Shown here in pieces: positions 47,464 through 59,700 of a stretch of DNA of 64,000 nt. This DNA is from Zantedeschia hybrid cultivar (lineage: Eukaryota > Streptophyta > Magnoliopsida > Alismatales > Araceae). Both the position numbers and the translations under genes were made by a program. Position 1 is the stretch's first letter; the number at the start of each line of letters is the position of its first letter. The stretch spans positions 22,443,395-22,507,394 of the forward strand of contig JARZZO010000002.1 of the NCBI GenBank assembly GCA_030544215.1. The letters run 5' to 3'. Below the pieces are notes generated by a model, which saw only the letters and a list, made by a program, of their open reading frames with translations, did no database searches and was not told the origin of the DNA.

Positions 47464-47772
47464 TTTTTGTAAAGGTGACTCAATTGACTGGATATATGCA
47501 CGTATATATATATGGACGTTAGGATTCGAATTTGAGCAAAGTCTAATGCTTTCGTCTCAAAAAGGAGAAAACTTTGCACAGCCAATATTTTCGCCTAATT
47601 AGGCGATAGTTTTGAGCCCAAATCATTTTTTTGAAGAAATATAATCATATGGACTAAGAAACATAATCTCAGAACACATTAGACTGAACAACTGAAAGAG
47701 TTCTTATGCTTTCTTTCAATTGACTCGGATCCATGACCTCCCAAGAAGTAAAACCAACTGTCTCACTCAACT
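47464..47772 (-). mobile_element. Diverged second copy of the tRNA-derived SINE family
   Basis: On the minus strand GTTGAGTGAGACAGTTGGTT resembles the A-box end of the SINE at 32948, followed by TTGGGAGGTCATGGATCCGAGTC in place of the B box. The body shares CGCCTAATTAGGCGA with that element, and the other end is T-rich (A-rich on the minus strand). No target duplication survives, so this is older. Confidence 0.55.
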
Positions 47773-50700
47773 GATTCAAGATCTCTCAACTAGGAGGAGA
47801 AATAATCCACACACTCATTATTCCTCCCTGTACGAAATGATTAGTCCGTCCAATTTGGATGCCCCTTCTCCCCTTCTGCTTATCACAAAAGGCAACGGAA
47901 TCGGACCCTCCCTTTTTTATAGAGTCAAGTTCTTCTCGGTGCACAATCGAATCGAATCCGTTAATACTAAGAGGGGGCAGAATTTTGAAAAATCTCATTC
48001 CCTAAACAATTTGACAAGTGACCGTGGACCCGTCGCAGCAGTGTGCAGTTGTATGATCAAACCATATCCATACCCATCGTTCTTGCCAACTTGTGGTCAT
48101 CTACTTGGGACAAAAAACCACCGACGGGGCTCTCAAAAGCTTTTGCAGCTTGGCCTTCTTCTTCTCTATTGGTCCTCTTTCTCTTCCATCTGACTAGAAA
48201 AACTGGCAACACACAGCACACACGGGGAAATGGATTTATCCCATTATGCGGGCAGAAGTGAGTACAACTGCTAAAGCCCCAGGCTAGGCATGCAGCGTCT
48301 GGCTGGGGAGACGCAGGTTGTGATTCGCTAGGAATCCGACCCGTGACTTGACTGCATATTTTATGACTAATGACCAAAGCCTCTTAGTAATGAGAAGAGA
48401 TCTTATCCGTGTACGTTTGGATCGAAGTCCAACAATACTTAAAAAGAGGAAGAATGTCAAATATTATAAAAATTCCCCTCATTTTGATTCAAGAAGTTGG
48501 GGAGTATTTGAGTTCTCCCTCTCAGTATCACTGGACTCTGATCCAAATATGTACTGAGAAGATCTCCGCTATCTGACAATAAGCCACCTCTCATCCTTCC
48601 CCTGGACGGTTCTTACATGCATCATTCTAGCAAGTCTAAAAAGTAGAATGGCTTATTCTTCTTATTCTAGAATGAATAATTCTGACACGGTGTCAAATTA
48701 GAATTAACCTAATTCTAAGAATAAGAGACTTTATTATTCTTCTATTATCCAATCAAAGTGATGCACTCAATGAGTGTGGATTTTACAGCTGTCCTAAACG
48801 CATTCCAATTAATGTGCAACGGGTCTGAAGACTCTAGATCATTATCTGTCTCATCCATAACCAACATCGTGAGGCACCCAGACCAATAATAATGTCCATA
48901 AGAGGTTGCCTGCGGATGTTATGCGCTTGACCCGGCAGAAAATTAAAAGAAACAGTAATGTGGTGTGCACGTGAACTCTAGCTTAGACTCCCCACTAATA
49001 AAAGGAGTTAATAGGTTTATTCAATTCTAAGGAGGGAATCCTACAAAGCATTCCATCCACCAACTTTTAATAGACCACAAAATTCGTACTTGTTTGTGGC
49101 CAAGGTTGGGCACAGCTCACTGTGCACAGTGTACACCAAAAAAAAAATTGTGGAGGCAGCTACTGCTGCATATTTCTTATCAGGAAGAACATACAAGAAT
49201 TTACACTAGCGTCATGCTTCAGCATAATATATAAGAAACTACTTGGGTCACCCTGCCATGCCATTTATGTGTCATCTTTCTTGGCAGGTACATTCGTCTC
49301 GGTTGTTGACCTGTTGGCACATATTAAAAGAGAATATTTGATGCAGCGTACGTGACGTAGTAAGTATGTGTGCAATCTTAAAAAAATAAAAAATAAAAAA
49401 TTTTCTATGGTCAGCTCCGTATGTTTGACACATTGATACAATTCGATCTCCGACCAGACGACTCAAAAAATTCTAAAAAATAATAAAAAAATAACCTTAT
49501 TTTATTAGGTTCAACCCATTAAGATGTTTTTAATTGTTCATTGAAACTCAATTTTTTTGTTTTTTAAAATGTTTGATCGTCCGATCAAATATCAAATTGT
49601 ACATACATGTGAGAGAAGATAAGTCCGACCATAAAAAAATAAAAAAATATGTTTAGGCTGCATCATCATGCAGTACAATAACTTTTACTCTTCTTATAAA
49701 ATAAACTATAATGACTGTGGTAACTATTGCCATTTGACAACACATTGGGCAGGGGGTCTCCAAACCGAAAAAGATGCTCAGCCATTGGCCATCAAAAGAG
49801 GACACTTTTAAGACTCCTTCCCTTGCTGCATCAATAAAGATGAGTACCTTTTAGTGTCGTCTGAGTCCCACCCCTTCCTTCGTACGTCTTCCAATTTCGA
49901 AGTAAAAACGCACTCCTCTGAAAGGCACAGGGTCTCCAAGCTTTGTTACCGTATGAATAGCATGTTGGGGCTCCAATAATGCTATCACCAATCATGCACA
50001 CAGCGCAGACATGAAACTTTTTTATTGGAATCAAGAGTTCACATGACATTCCGGAGGTGACCGCAGACATGAACATTTTAAAGCTCGAGTCTAGATCAGT
50101 GTGAAGCCAAAGTTTAGTAGGCCTTGGAACCTAAAGTATAAAATTTTAGTAAGTTTCAAAAGTTTAATTGTCATACATGAATCTTTATTTTGTTCAAAAA
50201 CTATTATAATACTAGTTTGGTAGTAAATACAATTAAAATTCATATCCATACAGTTGTGTAGTACTAGTTTGATAGTAAATACAACAAAATTTTATATCCG
50301 TAGATCTGTATAAACCATGCAATTTTTTAATATAAATATGTGTGCCTACATATAAGTAAGAAACCCCTTGTCAGACATTGGGCCTTGGGCCGAAGCTCAG
50401 CATGGCCCCCCAAATCAGCCAAAGCATGAACAACCATAGGCCAAATTCGCCCCGGTGGCTGTCCTATCCAGTACTTCCACACTTTTCTGCCCAATTTTTT
50501 TTTTAATGTAGGAAAGAGAAAATAAGAGAAAAGGCTGGCTCGACCTTTGATCTTGGTTCACTTCAAGTTGGAGCAAATGCCACTATCAAATGGCACTTTA
50601 ACATGCAGATCACCTTAATATTAGGACAAATTTATGACAATTTTTCTTTATCTGGGGAAAAAACACTCTCTTCGTACGTTGATTTTTTATTTCATTTTTC

Positions 50701-53647
50701 TAACAATCTCTATTTTTGTTCTAACTCTTATATGCCAAGTTACGTTGCTAAAGGCTGCGATGCCATGTCACAGGATATCGTTCCAACATTAGAGGAGGCA
50801 GATGTGGTGGAAGGAGGGGTACAAGAGGGGGAGTCATGCCTCTATGCAGAGACTTAGAGCTGTCATAATGAATTTACACCCAACATAGGAGCTATTAGAC
50901 CTAGTAATCACATGTTCGAAAATATTTATTCGTCTAATAATAGATCTATTATTTTATGTTAAGTAAAATTATAATCAAACTTCTACGAATCTAAATTCAC
51001 AGTCAAGTTCATTTGTCGATCAGAAAGAGCCTTTCCAAGGTTATTTTAAAGTTATCCGTTTTCGCAACAAGTTTATTACATATGTTTTGGGTCCAGTTGT
51101 ACCCATTTTCAATTTGGTTTAATCCAAGACCCACCCCACTTTGAGCCTTACTCTACGGACACCGCCTTTACTCTTCCTACTTATAACTATTCTTTTAATA
51201 AAATCAGTAGTATTATTAGCAAGTGGTACTGATAAATGTATAGATTAAAATAATGAGTATAATGTATATCATATATTAGGAGAATTTGAGATCTATAATT
51301 CAGGAGAATGGGAAGATCCAAGACGATGTCCTACATAGGGTTCATGCACTTTGGTTAAAATGGAGAAGTACATATTGTATGAAATGGTGAGAAAAGAATA
51401 TGCAAAAAAAAATGTACAGTAAAGATGAGGATGTTTGACATAAATGTATGGTAAAAAAATAAAGCATAAAATTCAAGATAAACATACACGTGGAAGAGTA
51501 CTGTACACCTGTTTTTCCAAGAGCACACTTCTAAGGATACTTTGAATGGTTATTTTGCGGGTGAATGACATTATTCCAGAATATAGGATGTGTGGGACAT
51601 GTGCAAGAGTGTCAAATGACGATATGGGCATGTGTGTGTCGGGAACTACAAAATTTTAAAAATAAAATATGAAAACAAGAGATTAAATGAACAAATACAT
51701 ATGTACTTATACATGCATATAATAAAATATGATGAAAACTTATTTAAGACAAATGATGATATAATTAAAGGATACGTAATGTTATCATACAAATCAGTAT
51801 TATATAGAAATATTTATTTTTTATCTTGTAATCTTAAAGTATAATGTAGGCATCCAAGTATCGTGTTATATAACCAAGTATTTTGACCAAATAGAAACGT
51901 CAGCCAAATCATAGCATAAGATCCTATCAACTAATTTGCCAGAAAAAATGTTAGATATAATCATCATCCAGGCTTAAAATGAGCTAAAATCTGAAATGAA
52001 CTCATTCCGGCGTGAACTCTATCATAAAGCATCTCACAACTTTCTAAATTATCATCATAACACGTTCTAGAATCTGAAGTAACCATGATCATTTAAATTT
52101 TCTCATTCCGTTCAACGAGTCTCAAAGCTGACATGTTCCCTCCTTTATCTGTCCGACCTCGCAGGATTCTTGGAGATTTGGTATTTTCACTAGAGAAGCC
52201 TGCAAAGACGGTCCAAAAAGCACCCTGCCGCCTTCGATCCAAGGGATACAAAAATATCGAACTAAAGTTCTTCAATCTATGAAACTTTTCTGAATCTAGC
52301 TACTAGTTAACATTCAGCTCCTTAATTTGGCGATCAGATCTTGTTATAAAGATATCTGCATGCTACCTCAACAACATTCCACCGTTGGCATATAAATCAA
52401 ACGAAGCTACATATGGGCTCCACGCTAAAACTCCTCATGGGCAGATCCAGCATATGATGGCTTTATATGCTTTGCTGAAATCCCGATTCGAAAGCATGTA
52501 CCTTTTAGGACACTGCATTCCCTGTGGAACGGTGGTGCAACTGCACCGACATTTGATCCATCAACTAGAATCCAGTTGCAGCTGCAATGTTCTGGGACAT
52601 CACAGCTAGTATTTGTCATAACCTTGAACTCGGTCAATTCAATCGTAGATGTGAATTAGATCCATCCCGACACTGGGGGGATCTTGTTTTCTTTTGCGTT
52701 AAGCCTTTCTTTGCCCTGGAAAGGTCATTCGGTTTAGAACTTCTGAGAGTCTTATCAAAATGTGTCCCACACAGTATCCTTCTCTCCTAATTCCGTCCAG
52801 CCACCACTAACTGCGTTCGCTCTCCTCTCCAAGAAAAGGGAAAACGGAAATACTCTTTCCGTCAGCTTGACACGAACCTGCCTTCCAACGTACGCTACAC
52901 AGGAACTCACTCCACCATTATTTATGGGATCAGACTCAGGAGAACGCCATAGAATCTTTTTTTTTCAGAAAAAAAAAAAGACGGTTCATTTGGTTTTGAA
53001 GGAGCAAATGAGTTCCGGGCAAGAAAAGTGTACCTGGTCCATGTTCCTCTATTCCACAGATGAACCACTGGTGCCACACGAGATTGGATATCACATGAGT
53101 CCAGCAATTGTTTTAAACCCTCTACAGACCGTAGTGACCTTAGAAAACAATCACCTCCATGAAACTATTCTTTTATCCTTCCAAACAGATTATGACTGAT
53201 TTCACTGGTAGCTGCACGCTAAGTTTCCGACTTCAACATCATTCAAGGCTAACGCCATTAGACACCACAAAGATAAGAAGAGGGCATTCTCCACAGGCAG
53301 AGATGGAGATGCTCTCGAACTTCATCCTGTGTCTTCCCCTTGACAGTCCCATATTTATGGATGACGTCAAACTAAATATGACAGTAGGGGAATTCTTTTT
53401 CCATATCAAATCAAGTCTATTTTGCATTCGAAATCAGTAACACATACTACGTTTCCAATATGTGATTACTAATGTGGAAACTTTTAAGTTAATGTACAAA
53501 AAACCAGAATTTTACCGAGACCAATTTACATGAATAAGGCTTTAAGACACACATCATGCAACTGGTGGTGCGCTCACTAAAAGATAGAATTGAGTTTCCT
53601 ATACAAAAACCAGAATGGAACAATATGCACACAGATATTGGAGCAGA
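47773..53647. other. Long spacer between MCA and FREE1
   Basis: No gene could be supported on either strand. It contains the foldback-like core at 49380-49690, A/T-rich stretches (50.1-51.9 kb) and patches of mixed composition at 52.3-53.5 kb, with only short frames lacking known motifs. Confidence 0.4.
49380..49690. repeat. Foldback-element-like repeat, ends unclear
   Basis: The middle contains two opposed phrases, GATCTCCGACCAGACGA and TGATCGTCCGATCAAATATC, and TTGTACATACATGTGA, like the cores at 34226 and 20672. The right end reads GCAGTACAATAACTTTTACTC, close to the reversed family end. The left end is not identifiable. Confidence 0.4.
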
Positions 53648-53653
53648 TTTATT
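53648..53653 (-). terminator. Candidate poly(A) signal of FREE1
   Basis: AATAAA on the minus strand, about 70 bases after the stop at 53723-53721. Confidence 0.4.
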
Positions 53654-53720
53654 TCGAAGAGTCAAATTAATAGAAATCTTCAACACTTTCAGACCATGGT
53701 CCAGGGAAGTTGCACGCAGA

Positions 53721-56700
53721 TCAGTTGGCATTGACGAGGAAAGGGTGTTGGCAAACTCCACACTCGATTGTTGCAGAACCAGAACTTGGAACCTGAACCT
53801 GTGGATCGAAGAATACAATTTCATAAACCGGATGTTAGTTGTGCATAAAGGGCCAGAACGTCATGCATACACAAGAATGAAGCATCTTTTTATTCATTCA
53901 ATCAGGTCATGTATCTGATCTAACTACTGCAGTATCTGAAAACTGATGTATATCTGCATACAAACACATAGGAAAATGCATAACGTTAGAAGCCAGAACC
54001 TGTAGATGGACAGTGCATGTGGGGCATGCAACTTCCCTCATCCTCTTTCCTGACCCATCAGATGTCTTTGAGCCTGCTCAGATACCCCAAAGGATACGCA
54101 AGATTAAACACAGAAAAAGACAAGAATATATGGTATAACATTCGACACAAAGTTGATCAAAAATTACCTCCTGATGCCTTCCGATTTTTGTCCATTTCCT
54201 CCTGTACACAAATGAGTAACAAATATTTCATGCTATTACAAAGTAAGGATAAAAACGAGCAAACGAAACCATGACAGTGAACAAGTAAAGAGATCCTACT
54301 AGAAGTACCACACAAGAACTGCTGTCTACTACCAAACTCTCCTTGAGAGTTTCTAGCCGAATTTACTAATAAAAAGAAAAAGAACTCTTCCTCTGCAGAA
54401 GTAACTTTCAAAAGAAGATCCTCTGCTGAAAAGAATTTTGCAAATCCTATATCATGCTCTAATAAAAAATATGAGGTTACTCAAAGAAGAATCACAAAGG
54501 AGCCAATAGCATCAAGAATAATCCCTAGAGATACGGAGTATAAAGCATAATAGACGTAATCCTCCTGGGGGGGGGGGGTGTGGAGGGAGGGGGCGGACAC
54601 ACCTTCAGGAGATGAACCTAATTTTCTTGGGAGATGGAACATAGTCTACATTTCATTAAAATCTGAAGCAACAGAACAAGAAGCCAGTTGACATTCAAGC
54701 CCCCCATACCCTTCCCTCCAATATAAGGGCTAACATGGTACAAAGGGGGAGAACCTCTAACACTCAACCACAATATCCTGCCATTTTTTTTCACGGAGTA
54801 ACGAATTATAAAAAGGGTGATGGGTATTTCTGTAGAACTTCCCATTCTTTATGTCAAAATAAGGAAATGGCAATCAAACTTCCCACTCGGTTACCACTTT
54901 CGATAGGATTCTTCTGCTAGCACATAACATGTTTCCTCTCTATCTCACGATCATTGGAAAGAATGGAATCTTGGATATATCTTATATTTTATTTACATAT
55001 GATGATTATTTAACTAGTAAATTTCATATCTTTCATCTTGATTGACAGGTACTCCCAAATTCTCGTTGGTTTTTTCCATATTCATTTGCTAATGTTTCTT
55101 AATATTTGCCGTTTATTATATTTTTCCTTTTACATTATAAGTATATGCTGAATGTTGTGAATGCCATTGCTAGTTTCTACCATATATAGATAAAAATAGA
55201 ATTTAACATGGTGAAAATGTAGATAGTAGTCCTCTTGAAACATACTAAGTTATATAAACTAGACTTCACCTCGCCTAGGTGCCTTGCCTTGTCGCCTAAG
55301 TAGTAAGGTGGTAGGTCACCGCCTTGGCCACCTTGACAACATTGTCCCGATCCAACAAGTGTGCAGACCCTTGTGCCCAGGTCTTTCATTTTCCAGAAAA
55401 ACAAATTTCTTACAGATTACCTTTTCATGGCAGCTATGCAGACCTTGTATAGTGAGAAGTGGCTAATATCTATCTACCACCCGCTGATAATGTTTTAGCC
55501 TTCCAACCTATGTCCAAGTTTTCTCAATAAAGCATTCCAATCCTGTGTTGTAATTGGCCTATCCGACAATGGGAACCTGAGATACATAATGCCGAAAGCA
55601 GATCAGTACATAACTCCAAACTGTTCTGCTGTTCAAAAACCCCTACCTCTTCACATTTGCGATAGTCTACTTTCATCTGTTACAACTTCAAAAATAAAAA
55701 TAAAAATGTTGCAGCTTCCAGAAATAAGGGGTATTGGGTTTCCCAGCCAGACAATCCCAAAACTGTTGAAACAACTAGCATTTCCATTAATTACAACTGA
55801 AAATTTGGCTGTCAGCATATAATCTGGAATCCAACTTAACCATCATGATCAAATTTTTTCACATATATGACCCTAGTGATGCAACATCAACCCACCATGT
55901 CATATGCCTTCTCAAAATCTTACTTACCAGTATCCTTACCCTCGCTCTCTCATAGTGAAGACATTTTATTCCGCCATACGACTGTCATGCATCACTCTTT
56001 GTGTGATAAAAGGAGACTGATTTCTATACACCAACTTGTTGATAATTCTCGTCAACCTGCATGCCACAGCTTTCGTCATGATCTTGCTGCATCCTTTAGC
56101 AGACATATCAGTCTGAAGTCTGACATATTTTCTTCACCTATTTGGGAATTAAAATAAGATATATGGAGTTAAAGCATCTAGTGAATAATGGTCTGTCTTA
56201 AACTTTATGATCATAGCCCTCTGTCATCTTTTATTGTAACTAAATAAATGCTGAATAAAACCCTACAGAAAACAATTTGTCCAGTGGTTTATTGTTGTCC
56301 GTCCATCCCCAAGCCCCCCCTCAAACATTGTGGTTAATTCCTGTGACACCTCCTCTGACCGAGTCAGCAGAACCGTTTCCATACTAGATGGTCTCCATTG
56401 TTCCTCCCCTTTGGATAGTTCTTCATAATACTCTATGATCTTTTGAATTTCTGCTTCACTGATGTATCCTCAATTACCCTGTCCTCTGCTTATGTGGCGA
56501 TAAGGAGGAATCCTCGGATCATGTGTTTGCAGGTTGTGTACGTATCCAAGAGGTCTAACAACTCTTTTTGACAAGCTACAGTGTGATTTCCAGCCTTTTC
56601 ACTCAGTGGAGAGGCTCTTCCAGCTATGGGGCAGGTATTGGGTGCTCAAGGATGATCGTAAGATGTGGTGGATGATCCTTCATGGTAGTTTGTGGGGCTC

Positions 56701-59700
56701 TCTGGAGCGTGAGGAACCCAAGAATCTTTAGATGAGAAGCCCTTGTTCTGGAGAGAATTCTTAACTTTGTCTGTGTGATAGGGTAAGGCAATCAGTGTGA
56801 GCTTTTTTTAGAATAGACCATTGTAACTCCTTTTCTGAGCTCGAGGCAAGTTGAGTGAGTAACACACCATCTTGGTGTGATTGTTGGACGGGGAATTTTT
56901 GAGGGCATATGATTCGTATACTTGTACATTCCCTTCTTTTCATTTAACTTATAAATTTGTGGTACCATCCACGTTCAAAGAAAAATTATAAATTCAATCC
57001 TCAAGGCTCTTTTCTTTGAAGGAGCTATAGAGTGACAGGATGTTGTATTTCCTGTCTCATTCCTTTAGCCATTGTTCCCTCAGCATTTACTTCCCTTTTG
57101 CTTCATTCTCCCTTAACAGCCTTTCATTATGCTCCATCTTAAGATCTTTAATTTCTGCTTTTCCACCAAATTATAAATTCAATCCTCAAGGCTCTTTTCT
57201 TTGAAGGAGCTATAGAGTGACAGGATGTTGTACTTCCTGTCTCATTCCTTTAGCCATTGTTCCCTCAGCATTTACTTCCCTTTTGCTTCATTCTCCCTTA
57301 ACAGCCTTTCATTATGCTCCATCTTAAGATCTTTAATTTCTGCTTTTCCACCAAATTATAAATTCAATCCTCAAGGCTCTTTTCTTTGAAGGAGCTATAG
57401 AGTGACAGGATGTTGTACTTCCTGTCTCATTCCTTTAGCCATTGTTCCCTCAGCATTTACTTCCCTTTTGCTTCATTCTCCCTTAACAGCCTTTCATTAT
57501 GCTCCATCTTAAGTTCTTTAATTTCTGCTTTTCCACCCTGGATAACCCCGCCAACTCATTTACAGTTCATCAATTTTCTGCAACAATCCCCTGTCTAATG
57601 CCAGCTAACACATTGAACACTTCCTTATGCCATTCCCATAATCCAGTAACCCATTTCAATTTTTACAAAAGGTGGGAAAACCCATGTGCTAAAAAGGCCC
57701 TATCTATCACTTGTCAAACTACTTAAATGCCTCAAGTCTCACCCATGCCAACTCAAGCTTGAATACCCGAGGCTTCTGTCTGCTGAGATCTCTGTCTACT
57801 AGCAGTGATGTGTGACCAGATACTGTTCTTGGCATATCTTGGGAATGGTATCCAATCACCTTGATCAACTATCCAAGATCTGATGTTAAACTAGTGTCAT
57901 AAACTGCACTCTTCCTTCGTTGATCAACAAACTAAAATGCTCCATTTCTTTTCCTCACATATGATGCCCATCCCCACAGACAGTGGACTGCATGAAGTCA
58001 CCTTCAACCCACCATGCCACCTCTGCATAGACACTCAGACTATTGAGTTCTTGAAGAATAACCAGTTCTTGAAGAAAAACCTTCCCCTAGTTTCATCTTT
58101 GTGAGGTCCACACCCAATGCATGAATCTGGTCAGATAATGCAGTAGCATTCTGTATGACTACCAGTCTACTGTCTCACATTCTCAGCCTTTGAGCCTCTT
58201 TGTGTTCTTACCCCTTAAACCTCGATACCCCTCCCATTCTTTTTTGCTACCTCCCCATTCAACTTACTCATCTTTCTCTCTTGAAGACAAAGCACATCAA
58301 TTCTTTAACCCTAAGATCAAGAAGAGGTTAGAGGGTACACTGCCCCCTCACCAAGGGAACTTCTCTCCTTCTAGAACTTGATACGTCAAAAGTATTAAGG
58401 TCATCCTATAGCAGGATACCATCCAATCATAAAGCATCTCTTTACCATTAAGGAGACTTTTACAAAGGCAGATATTCCTCATTGATCCATATAACCCATA
58501 ATATGCTGACTACTACTCCGTACCTATGCCCATAAGCAAAACATAGAGAGCCATAACCTATCTTTTGTTATCAGCAAAGACCAATCAAAAGATTCCCCAC
58601 TAAACCTCTATGTCATTTACAAAGCTGTCTAATTATTAGTAACCTCAGCGAATACATGGTAAAAGGTTTTCAACTTAAACACTTTGAAAATTCCAACCCA
58701 ATTACCCAGAGTAAAACATTTGCATATTAAACTATTTTAATGTTCAATCTCACGTACTATGAAATCTGTCTCAGTTATAAACAGAGTAAGTGTGTACCAA
58801 ACGGACAAAATAATCACTAAAAAGTTAAAAAAAAAATGGACACAAACAGAAAATGTCAATCTTCAAACACTCAATTGTACCTGGAGCTTCCGAGCAAGAT
58901 CCTCATGACTTTGGGGTGCAGCTGATCTGCTTGCCATGTCCTTTGCATTACTCAATCTTTGGGTGACTTCTGCCTGTAAAGTTCAAAAAGTCATCAGGTC
59001 CCATGCACCGTATGCAAAGAAATTTCATAACAAATACAATCAAGGAAATTTAATAATCTATTGAGACGTGAGATGTTCTGCATGCAGCTGCTGTGGATGA
59101 ACATATTTAAATATGGTCCCCTAGAAGATGCAAGATGACCTTTTTCCAAAATCAATGAAAGATGCTTTGTAAATCTTAGAAGGCTGTCTACTTTGAGAAG
59201 GCCGTCTACTTAATACATTTGCAATTATAAGTTTCAAGCTCAACCGTTAGGAAAAATAGGTTTGAAAGGCTGACATTAGATGGCCTCAGTTTCATGCAAG
59301 GCATTAACAGCAAAGGTCATTAGTCTCTTTAATACTATTATTCAAAAGAGAGAAAAGAGCAAGAAAACTGATCACTTGATCAATAAGTCAAAAACAATGA
59401 CGTTGGCATGCTGATGGATGTCAGACAGCCAAAATAATACAATTATAATACTAATATGAGGCCGCTTAAGGAAAAGCTATCCAGGTGCACTAAGCAACTT
59501 GGAATGAAAAAATAAAAACAATCAAACCAACAGCCAAACAAGCGTTTTAATTCAAACAGTTCATTCCCATAAAGAAAACACAAACTGGAACCTAAAAGAC
59601 ACTACTTGCCATCAAGGAATCCAAATCTACTTGCATTTAAAGCATAAAGATCCATCCTTATTTTCCTCTTTCCTTTTCTCAAGGGAGGGGTTTCAACATA

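Larger units (their letters stand above)
55860..58380 (-). mobile_element. Decayed LINE (L1-like) in FREE1 intron, same strand as the gene
   Basis: Minus-strand fragments appear in LINE order. Near 58300 one frame reads RIDVLCLQER, the endonuclease start motif. Around 57.6-57.9 kb readings like WIPFPRYAKNSIWSHI and FVKIEMGYW fit the endonuclease-RT linker. At 57537-56983 the phrase REQWLKE.DRKYN occurs, matching the WLKEGDRNT motif before the RT. At about 56110-55890 SKIMTKAVACRLTRIINKLV and then DFEKAYDMV are reverse-transcriptase motifs. Stops and frame shifts abound, and a 5' truncated LINE on the other strand interrupts it. Confidence 0.7.
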
